Position numbers and translations under genes: made by a program. DNA of 64,000 nt, from assembly GCF_001021025.1 (NCBI RefSeq), contig NZ_CP011541.1:2356001-2420000 (forward strand). Direction: 5' to 3'. Numbering within the stretch: position 1 is the first letter of the stretch; each line of letters opens with the position of its first letter. The stretch is from Corynebacterium epidermidicanis (lineage in GTDB: Bacteria; Actinomycetota; Actinomycetes; Mycobacteriales; Mycobacteriaceae). This document shows, in pieces, positions 36,742 to 44,006 of this stretch. The notes under the pieces are model-generated. The model ran no database searches. It was not told the DNA's origin and saw only the letters and a list, made by a program, of their open reading frames with translations.

Positions 36742-38304
36742 ATGCTACTTCATCGGGCACGCACTCACGGTGCGCTCCTCACTATCTTGTTGATTCTCTG
36801 CGCGTGGGCCTGGATTCCTCCCGTCGCTCACGCGCAACAACTAACGCTCAACGACGGCCATGTCGACGCATTCCACGTCACCGTCGAAGGTGGAGAACTC
36901 TCCCTTAACCTGCAAGAAGACGTCACCGGTAGCCACGTCCAGCACGCCGCAGAAGATGTCGTTCTAGGCGTTTCCGACCAGGCTTACACCGATGCAACCA
37001 CGCAGGTTCCCGAAATTGGGGCACCTACCTACTTCCTCCCACAAACCCAGCAGCAGGGGATTCTCTGGCCCGGCTGGGATACCCAAGAAGTACGCAATGG
37101 TGGTTACTCCACCGTCCAGCTGCACTTTCTCTCTGTCAGTGGCCCCGGCTCGGTCTATGTTTTCGAACAATCGGGGCTGGGCGGCACCAGCGCTGTCACC
37201 GATGATGGTGAGCTGACCCTCGCCACTGGCAGCGTTATCACCCAAGAAATGCCTGCACATCGCCACGCTAACTGGGCGTTTTCCGCTCCCGGGACCTACC
37301 GCATGCAGGTACAAGCCACCGCGGACGGTGCAGCTTCCAACACCGCCACCTACACCTGGGTGGTCGGCGAAGGCACAGTGGCGGAAGACGCGGACGCAAG
37401 CGCACCCGATGTAACCCCCGCTGCCCCTGGCGCGGGACCAGCAGGCACCACCGACGAGACATCCGACCCAGTGAGCGGAAGCACCGGCAGCAGCTCAGGC
37501 ACCACTCGTTACGCGGCGAACGCACAGTCAGGTGCCCCGGCAACTCAGTCCAAAGAGTGCACCAAGCTGATTCCTCGGATCAAGGACGACCGCCAGTCGC
37601 CCGCTAGTTGGATCGACCCCGCGTCGATAAGCTTTGCGCTCACCGATGCCGCCCGCACCTCGCTGCCGCAGGCGCTCGGGCCGATCCCGGCAGGCGACGC
37701 TTACATGATCGGCGCCACCCAGGTTTCCGGTGTGCCCTGGCTCGGCGTGAACACCATGCACCCTTCCCTACTCAAGCACACCACAGGCGATGTGACCTGG
37801 GAAATTACCGGATTCGACGGCCCTGGCTCGCTCTACGTCTTTACCCAAGGCAGCTTGGGGCAGGTCATTGGCGAAGAATGGTTTAGGGGCCAGGGTGGAG
37901 TAGCGGAAGGAACGACCGTGGTCAAGCGGAACTCCCATGTGCACCCCAACTGGGTGTTCTCCGGACCGGGTACCTACCATGTCCAGCTCACGCAAAGCTC
38001 GCAGCTTAGCGACGGCACCCCGGTCTCCGGCACCGCCACCCTCACTTTCGAGGTAGGAACTGGCGCCGGGGACGCCAATGACGGACACTTTGACTTCGGC
38101 TCCGAGATCGCTCAGGGCGCCTGCGGTGAGGTAGCCAACCCTGGTGGCGCAGGAACACGAACCGTCGCAGCAAAATCGCAAGGCGGTAAGCTGCCCAACA
38201 CCGGAAGTAGCGTGCTGACCCTCCCCATCGCAATCCTGGGCCTCGGGGTGTTGTCCTTAGGCGCTGGATTGATCTTCACCGCCCGAAAAGCACGGTGGAT
38301 CTAG
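36742..38304 (+). CDS. LPNTG cell-wall protein with two anchored-repeat domains
   Basis: 520-aa exported protein. Signal peptide about 1-31 (cleavage after AHA), repeat domain 1 at about 38-209, Gly/Ser/Thr/Pro linker (210-270), repeat domain 2 at about 279-438, then GKLPNTGSS (LPxTG motif 484-488), a hydrophobic helix and RKARWI tail, a complete sortase signal. Each repeat has the actinobacterial surface-anchored domain pattern (TIGR03769-like), with GPGS-YVF and H-x-H-x-NW-F-S-PGTY: His173/His175 and His399/His401. DGHFDFGSE at 447-454 looks like the start of a third repeat. It opens a six-gene transporter operon. Probably binds metal or a metal carrier at the wall; the function is inferred. 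Confidence 0.87.
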   Translation: MLLHRARTHGALLTILLILCAWAWIPPVAHAQQLTLNDGHVDAFHVTVEGGELSLNLQEDVTGSHVQHAAEDVVLGVSDQAYTDATTQVPEIGAPTYFLPQTQQQGILWPGWDTQEVRNGGYSTVQLHFLSVSGPGSVYVFEQSGLGGTSAVTDDGELTLATGSVITQEMPAHRHANWAFSAPGTYRMQVQATADGAASNTATYTWVVGEGTVAEDADASAPDVTPAAPGAGPAGTTDETSDPVSGSTGSSSGTTRYAANAQSGAPATQSKECTKLIPRIKDDRQSPASWIDPASISFALTDAARTSLPQALGPIPAGDAYMIGATQVSGVPWLGVNTMHPSLLKHTTGDVTWEITGFDGPGSLYVFTQGSLGQVIGEEWFRGQGGVAEGTTVVKRNSHVHPNWVFSGPGTYHVQLTQSSQLSDGTPVSGTATLTFEVGTGAGDANDGHFDFGSEIAQGACGEVANPGGAGTRTVAAKSQGGKLPNTGSSVLTLPIAILGLGVLSLGAGLIFTARKARWI

Positions 38305-38317
38305 CTGCCCATCCGCA

Positions 38318-39826
38318 ATGACCATTTCACTTCGTCAGCTGGGTAGCGCAGTTCTGCTCAGCGCCTTCGCTAGTTGGTCACTCGGTGGCTGCAGCACCTC
38401 AGCGGTGCCACAGCGCGATGATTCAACCCTGGATGTCGTTACCACCACCCCGATCATCTATGACCTCGCCAAGAACGTGGCTGGGGATCGTGCTCGCGTC
38501 ACGTCGCTGCTCCCGCTGGGCGCTGACCCGCACTCTTACGAGCCGACGCTGCGCGATGTCCGAAACGTCGCAAACGCTGACCTCGCCTTTACCAACGGCC
38601 TACTCCTCGAGCAGCAGTCACTGCTCCGTACCGTGGAGAGCTCGGTCCGTCCCGGCACCGAAATTGTCCCGTTGGCGGAGGAAGCGAACAGGTACGGCGG
38701 AAATGTGATTCCCCTCGTGGAAGATGTCACCTTGGACTCCATCTGGTTAGGTTTGCGGGTGCTTGGCGACGGCACCAATCTCGGCGCAACGCGCGCCTCG
38801 GAGGTTCGCCTTTCCGTCACTGGTGTTCGCGGACCAGGAACAATGACTGGATTCGTCACCTCCACCTTCGGCACCCCGGAATTGTTCTTCAATTCCGCCG
38901 ACGGCTTCGGAGATGACTCGACCACGCTCCCCGTCGATGCCCACACCCACATGAGCTGGTCTTTTTCAGAAGCAGGCCAGTATGAACTAGATGTACAGGC
39001 CACTTTGGACGGCACGCACCCTATCGCGGAGGAAACCATTGTTTTCGCTGTTGGCACCCCGGTGGAAGACAGTACCCTCAAGGTGTTGGACCACGGCCAC
39101 GAGGACATCACAGTCGATCTCAATCGGGCGTCGATTAGCGTGCACGGAGACGCTGGCGATTCCGACCCGCACCGCACGGTCATTTCGGTTCCCAACCACG
39201 CGGTACAGCAAATACCGCCGACGCCGGAGTTCCGCTTTTTGGGCCGGCCTGGCACGGAAGTTTTCCTATTACCCCAGGCGGTGCTGGGCAAACACGTCCA
39301 CGGCGAGCTCGACCCGCACCTCTGGCACAACGTGGCCAACGCGATCGCTTACGTGAAGATTATCCGCGACGAGCTCAGCACCATCGACCCCGCCGGAGCT
39401 AGCGAATACCGCGCGAACGCTGATCGCTATCTCGCTCAGCTCGCGGACCTCGATAGTTACGTCGCACAACAAATAGCTAGCATCCCAAAGCAGAAGCGCC
39501 AACTTGTCACCACCCACGACGGCTACCGGTATCTAGGCGCCGCCTACCAGCTGAACATCGCGGGATTTGTCACCCCGAACCCGGCCGTGGAGGCATCTAC
39601 GCGGGACCTCATTGCCCTGACCCACACCCTGGAGAACCTTCAGGTACCGGCAGTATTCCTGGAACCTCAACTCGCCCGGCGCGCCACCACACTGAGTGAA
39701 ACAGCTGGGCGGTTAAACATCGCAGTGTGTCGGATTTACGGCGATGCCTTCGACCCGGAGGTGCAGACATATCTCGACCTCATGCGGTTTAATGCGGACT
39801 CCCTACGCAGGTGCCTTGGCACCTAA
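38318..39826 (+). CDS. anchored-repeat ABC transporter substrate-binding lipoprotein (Zn/Mn type)
   Basis: 502-aa lipoprotein with lipobox SLGGC (Cys25). ZnuA/TroA-type lobes are interrupted by an insert. N-lobe about 38-135 with metal ligand His72 in GADPHSYEP; C-lobe from about 325 with His334 in DPHLW, His400 in TTHDGYRYL and Asp476 in IYGDAF. The His-His-His-Asp set resembles TroA/ZnuA zinc sites, because manganese proteins usually have Glu at the third position. The insert is built from two halves of the surface repeat domain in swapped order: first WLGL...HTHMSWSFSEAGQY (140-247), then VLDHGHEDI...PGTEVFLLPQ (257-320). Located 13 bp after the LPNTG gene. Confidence 0.88.
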   Translation: MTISLRQLGSAVLLSAFASWSLGGCSTSAVPQRDDSTLDVVTTTPIIYDLAKNVAGDRARVTSLLPLGADPHSYEPTLRDVRNVANADLAFTNGLLLEQQSLLRTVESSVRPGTEIVPLAEEANRYGGNVIPLVEDVTLDSIWLGLRVLGDGTNLGATRASEVRLSVTGVRGPGTMTGFVTSTFGTPELFFNSADGFGDDSTTLPVDAHTHMSWSFSEAGQYELDVQATLDGTHPIAEETIVFAVGTPVEDSTLKVLDHGHEDITVDLNRASISVHGDAGDSDPHRTVISVPNHAVQQIPPTPEFRFLGRPGTEVFLLPQAVLGKHVHGELDPHLWHNVANAIAYVKIIRDELSTIDPAGASEYRANADRYLAQLADLDSYVAQQIASIPKQKRQLVTTHDGYRYLGAAYQLNIAGFVTPNPAVEASTRDLIALTHTLENLQVPAVFLEPQLARRATTLSETAGRLNIAVCRIYGDAFDPEVQTYLDLMRFNADSLRRCLGT

Positions 39827-39867
39827 CTTTCACCTCTTATCCATGCAACAAACGTTTAAGGAAACTC

Positions 39868-40824
39868 ATGCTTAATCGTCGCTTCACGGGCGCGTGCCTG
39901 GTCACGGCCATGCTGACCACCTCATTGTTCACCACCGGCCCTGCCGTCGCTCAAGCGCCTTTGACGGACCCCAAGTTGGCTCAAGTGGTAACCGCCGGGG
40001 AGTCCATCGCTTCGCTGGGCACTCCCGCGGTGCTCGATCATGGGCACGCCGACTTGGGCCCTGTGAAAACGGATAACAATCTTGATTTCTTGGTCCGCGA
40101 CGACTCCGCCGAGACCCCTACTTGGCGACACCTGGAAGATGTAGTTTTCCAGGTCCATGACCGCGCCCAACTAGCGTTGCCCGAAGGTAAAGAGTTTAAT
40201 TTCACTGGTGCTCGCCCCGGTGACCCAGTGTGGGTAGTCCCGCAGACCGAAGCACAAGGCGTCGTGTGGCTGGGGTGGAACACCCAGCACCCATCTATCA
40301 CCACGGCAGCGGATCGAGGCGTGACGTTGGAGTTCCTGGGTGCACAGGGGCCAGGCAAATTTTCGCTGTTCTTGCAGGCTGGTGGCTTCGCGCAGCCACA
40401 GGTGCTGTGGAATTCGGAGAACCCGAACGTGCAGCAAATGTGGGCAGAGCTCAACACGCACACCCATGCCAACTGGGTTTTCACTCAGCCCGGTGTGTAT
40501 CAAGTGGCAGTTCGTGCCCGCGTCAAACAGCTCGATGGTTCGGCCTCCGAGTCCACGAAAATCCTGAAGTTCGCAGTTGGTGACGGCACTTCCACCGCAG
40601 AGGCCGCCACCGCCCAGTGGGCCGGTACGCCGCCCGAGCAGCGCACCACCGCAGACCAGACTTCCCAAGAAAAGCCTGCTCAGCAATCTAATCGGGTCCT
40701 TGTGCCGATCGCAGTGGGCTTAGGTGTCCTAGCCGTCGTACTCATTGGGGCGAGCGTCTGGTTGCGTCGCAGTGCGCAATCGCGCAGGCAGCAGGCGACA
40801 AGACGCGTGAGTGGGGCGAAATGA
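39868..40824 (+). CDS. membrane-anchored repeat-domain protein
   Basis: 318-aa protein with signal peptide about 1-29 (AVAQA), a single surface repeat domain at about 55-240 (VLDHGHADLG at the start, PGDPVWVVPQ in the middle, NTHTHANWVFTQPGVY with His198/His200 at the end), a hydrophilic linker, one membrane helix (about 279-299) and a basic tail. There is no LPxTG, so it stays in the membrane. AAGGAA precedes the ATG at 39868; the frame is open from 39811 but overlaps the previous gene. The last 4 bases overlap the ATPase start (ATGA), tying it to the transporter. Likely a membrane-side partner of the binding lipoprotein. Confidence 0.83.
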   Translation: MLNRRFTGACLVTAMLTTSLFTTGPAVAQAPLTDPKLAQVVTAGESIASLGTPAVLDHGHADLGPVKTDNNLDFLVRDDSAETPTWRHLEDVVFQVHDRAQLALPEGKEFNFTGARPGDPVWVVPQTEAQGVVWLGWNTQHPSITTAADRGVTLEFLGAQGPGKFSLFLQAGGFAQPQVLWNSENPNVQQMWAELNTHTHANWVFTQPGVYQVAVRARVKQLDGSASESTKILKFAVGDGTSTAEAATAQWAGTPPEQRTTADQTSQEKPAQQSNRVLVPIAVGLGVLAVVLIGASVWLRRSAQSRRQQATRRVSGAK

Positions 40825-41573
40825 CCGTGGCAACCACGTTGGAGATCTCTGACCTGCACGTAAGCCTGGCTGGGCGCCCGGTTTTGGATCAGCTTTCGCT
40901 GCGCGTTGAACCGGGCGAATTCCTGGGCCTCATCGGCCCCAATGGCGCTGGTAAAACCACCTTGTTCCGTTCGATTCTTGGCTTGATCCGGCCAGTGGCG
41001 GGGCAGATCACTGTGGCCGGGACGCGCGTCGATAAGGCGCGGGGTGCGCTGGGTTATGTGCCGCAGCGCCATGATTTCGCGTGGGACTTCCCCATCAGCG
41101 TGCACGACACGGTGTTGACCGGCCGGACCCGCAGCATAGGTTGGCTGCGGCGCCCGAAGCTCGCGGACTTCGAGGCCGTGGCCACCGCTTTGGACCTCGT
41201 GCGGCTCACGGAACTTGCGGATCGGCCCATCGGCGAGTTGTCCGGCGGGCAACGGCAGCGGGTGCTGGTGGCGCGTGCCCTGACCACAGACCCAAGCTTG
41301 TTGCTTCTCGACGAACCGTTCACCGGACTCGACATCCCGAGCACCGAACTGTTGCTCGACCTGTTTGCGCAGTTGGCTGCGCAAGGTGTCTCGATCATAA
41401 TGTCTACGCACAATTTGGCGGAGGCGATGGAAGTGTGCAACCGGGTGGTATTACTCAATGGGCGGATCGTGGCGGACGGGCCACCTGAGCAGCTCCGTGA
41501 CCCGGCACTTTGGCAGAAAGTCTTCGGAGTGTCCGCAACTTCACCATTGTTAAAAGTTGTGGGTGCAGCATGA
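40821..41573 (+). CDS. anchored-repeat ABC transporter, ATP-binding subunit
   Basis: 250-aa ABC ATPase of the Mn/Zn importer class. Walker A IGPNGAGKTTL at about 39-49, Q-loop YVPQRHDFAWDFP, signature LSGGQRQRVL at about 139-148, Walker B LLLLDEPFTGLD, and switch histidine in MSTHNL. Powers uptake with the permease that begins within its stop codon (ATGA overlap). Length is normal for the family. It is located in the middle of the cassette between two repeat proteins, an arrangement that links the surface repeats to transport. Confidence 0.93.
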   Translation: MTVATTLEISDLHVSLAGRPVLDQLSLRVEPGEFLGLIGPNGAGKTTLFRSILGLIRPVAGQITVAGTRVDKARGALGYVPQRHDFAWDFPISVHDTVLTGRTRSIGWLRRPKLADFEAVATALDLVRLTELADRPIGELSGGQRQRVLVARALTTDPSLLLLDEPFTGLDIPSTELLLDLFAQLAAQGVSIIMSTHNLAEAMEVCNRVVLLNGRIVADGPPEQLRDPALWQKVFGVSATSPLLKVVGAA

Positions 41574-42457
41574 TTACCTTGCATCAATTCTTCCTTGATC
41601 TCACCAACCCTGCCCTGGCTTTCCTTCCGAAGGCGCTGTTAATCTCGGTGCTGAGCTCATTTGTCTGCGCGGTGGTTGGCACCCACGTGGTGCTGCGTGG
41701 GATGGCGTTTATCGGTGACGCCGTTGCGCACGCAGTGTTCCCTGGTATTGCGATCGCCTTTGCTCTTGGCGGATCGGTACTCCTCGGTGGTGCGGTGGCA
41801 GGGACGGCGATTGCACTGCTCATCGCTGTGTTTTCGCAGCGACGCCGAGTGAAAGAAGACACCCTCATTGGCATCTTCTATGCGGCGGCGTTCGCGCTTG
41901 GTTTGGTGATTATCTCCCGAATTGACGGCTACACCGCCTCACTGACCAGCTTCCTGTTCGGTTCGATCACGGGTGTGCCGGACTCCGACCTCCTCTTAGT
42001 GTTCGGCGTCGGCTCCCTCGTAGTAGCAATTCTGCTGCTACTTGGCAAAGAGTTGGTTACGGTGGCCCTCGATCGCGAATCCGCCCGCGCGCAAGGGCTG
42101 CCTGTGTTCCTTCTCGACATCGTGATGTACGTAGCGGTTACCGCGGCGGTGGTCATTTCGGTCCGCACCATCGGCAACATCTTAGTGCTTGCCCTACTCA
42201 TCACTCCACCGGCCACGGCACGACTGTTCACCGACCGTCTCGACCGGATGATGCTGCTCTCCGCCCTTTTCGGCTGCCTGGGCAGCGTCGGCGGCGTGTA
42301 CTTTTCCTGGGCCTGGAATTTCCCCACGGGCGCCACCATCGTCCTCACCACCACGGCCATGTTCCTGTTTTCGTGGCTGATTAGCCCAAAAGTTGGAGTG
42401 CTGCGCATGCCGTCACGACGCCCCCATGCCTCCACATCTGCATTGGAAGGAAACTGA
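41570..42457 (+). CDS. anchored-repeat ABC transporter, permease subunit
   Basis: 295-aa permease of the ABC-3 (ZnuB/TroC/MntB) family with eight or nine membrane helices. It shows GMAFIGDAVAHAVFPGIAIAF, the conserved GD-x(3)-H-x(3)-PG pattern of metal permeases, and later FLLDIVMYVAVTAAVVISVRTIGNILVLALLITPPATARL. Start at 41570 overlaps the ATPase stop by 4 bp. The C-terminal cytoplasmic tail is short and basic. Together with the HHHD-type binding protein this supports Zn or Mn rather than iron-siderophore import. Confidence 0.92.
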   Translation: MITLHQFFLDLTNPALAFLPKALLISVLSSFVCAVVGTHVVLRGMAFIGDAVAHAVFPGIAIAFALGGSVLLGGAVAGTAIALLIAVFSQRRRVKEDTLIGIFYAAAFALGLVIISRIDGYTASLTSFLFGSITGVPDSDLLLVFGVGSLVVAILLLLGKELVTVALDRESARAQGLPVFLLDIVMYVAVTAAVVISVRTIGNILVLALLITPPATARLFTDRLDRMMLLSALFGCLGSVGGVYFSWAWNFPTGATIVLTTTAMFLFSWLISPKVGVLRMPSRRPHASTSALEGN

Positions 42458-42459
42458 CT

Positions 42460-43911
42460 ATGTCTCGTGTTCGTCGTCTAGCCGCGTGGGCTACCGCTGC
42501 GTCGCTTGCCTGCTGCGCCAGCCCAGTCATATCGACCCCGATGGTGCCCGCATTCGCAGCGTCGTCCACCACCCAATCGAGTGCCAACAACGCGAATATC
42601 GCAGGGCAAGTCAAACAAATCCTCAGCGCAACAAACCCAAGCACAATCATCCGTTCTGGACACCAGGACATGGCGCTGATCGGCAACAGTGATTCACCGC
42701 AGGTGCTCATGCGTAACGACGACGATCAGCAGGAGTACTCCTCTGGCAGTTTCGCCTACGCGGTCGCAGACTCCGCTTTGATCCCGGACCCCCTCGATAT
42801 TCCGGAACTGCACAGCTCTACCGATGGCCAGGTGTGGCTATTGCCCCAAACCCAAGATGAAAACCTCCCTTGGCAGGGCTTTTCCACTGAGAGTTTTGAC
42901 TACGGTTCGCTAGGTGCCGAGGGCGTCCGGGTCCGCATCAGCGAGTTCGCAGGTCCAGGCCAGATGCTGAGCGCACACCAAAACCTCGGGTCGCTTACGG
43001 TCAACCTCGATTCTTCCGACCCGAGCAGCAGCCTGCACTACCCCGCAACTGCGCACGATCACATGAACTTCTTCTTCACCGCGCCTGGGGCCTACCGCGT
43101 CACCTATCGGTTTAGCGCCACCGGGATCTCCGGGGCCTCCCTCGAGCAGGACTTGGTGGCTTACTACCTCGTGGGCGATGAAGCCATTGTCGCGGCGGCT
43201 GATGTCATGGCTGCTGGTGGTGCCACACATTCAGACCCGGGTGCCGAAAGGATTGGCTTGCTGCTCGGTGGCGGAATGCTGGCCTGGAAAGTAGCGCAAT
43301 TACTCGGCAACCATTCTGAGCCCAAGCCTGAAAACCCCAAGGTCGAAAGCCCAGCTGGGAAAATGAAGGCGACGGCTGAAACGCCGTCCGCTTCCGGTTC
43401 CCCTTCGCGTGTCCAAGTCCAACAGGATTCCAAGCCAGTGGCTGGGAGTGATCCGGCCGAAGCCACGCAGCCTGCAGGCGGTGCCCCAGGAGCGCCAACA
43501 GCAGGTCCACGGTCGAGTGGTGCGCAGCAAGCCGCGGGAGCAAAGCCAGCGCAAGGCACCACTGCCGGGAAGACGCAGGCCGAGGGGCAGAAGAAGGCGG
43601 TCAAGGGGGCGTCGACAAGCACCCCAAAGCCTGCGCCCAAGGGCTCGATCCCGGATGCGACGACGCAGCCCTTGGCAGCTGTGGCACCTCAGCCGGAACC
43701 CGCTCGGGCTAGCTCGGATGTCGCACCGGCTTCGCTCACCGAACAGCTCACTGCGGGTGGTTGGCTGGCAGGTTTTGTGTTGGGGATCGGTGTGATGGCC
43801 CTGCTGGGTGGCCTGGGGTTGTTTATCGCCACGGCGGTCACGCTGCGTCGATTCCCGCGCCCAGCCGACGAATCCGTCTCAGATGATCCGGCAGCAGACG
43901 AGGTGAGTTAG
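42460..43911 (+). CDS. transporter-associated repeat protein with Pro/Ala linker and membrane anchor
   Basis: 483-aa exported protein. Signal peptide about 1-34 (AFAAS), one surface repeat domain at about 60-240 (SGHQDMALI start, GQVWLLPQT middle, HDHMNFFFTAPGAYRV with His199/His201 end), a long Pro/Ala/Lys/Gly-rich linker (about 285-425) that could span the wall, a membrane helix (about 434-462) and an acidic tail. It starts 2 bp after the permease stop. Compared with the other repeats the tryptophan of H-x-H-x-NW is phenylalanine. No LPxTG is present. Probably the last gene of the operon; 95 bp separate it from the next gene. Confidence 0.83.
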   Translation: MSRVRRLAAWATAASLACCASPVISTPMVPAFAASSTTQSSANNANIAGQVKQILSATNPSTIIRSGHQDMALIGNSDSPQVLMRNDDDQQEYSSGSFAYAVADSALIPDPLDIPELHSSTDGQVWLLPQTQDENLPWQGFSTESFDYGSLGAEGVRVRISEFAGPGQMLSAHQNLGSLTVNLDSSDPSSSLHYPATAHDHMNFFFTAPGAYRVTYRFSATGISGASLEQDLVAYYLVGDEAIVAAADVMAAGGATHSDPGAERIGLLLGGGMLAWKVAQLLGNHSEPKPENPKVESPAGKMKATAETPSASGSPSRVQVQQDSKPVAGSDPAEATQPAGGAPGAPTAGPRSSGAQQAAGAKPAQGTTAGKTQAEGQKKAVKGASTSTPKPAPKGSIPDATTQPLAAVAPQPEPARASSDVAPASLTEQLTAGGWLAGFVLGIGVMALLGGLGLFIATAVTLRRFPRPADESVSDDPAADEVS

Positions 43912-44006
43912 CCCGGCGATGCCTAATGCGAGTGGTTAAGGCCCTATGGTGGTTATGTACTTTAAGGCTGGAACTTAAAAACTAGTGATCTAGAGGATTC
44001 ATCTTC

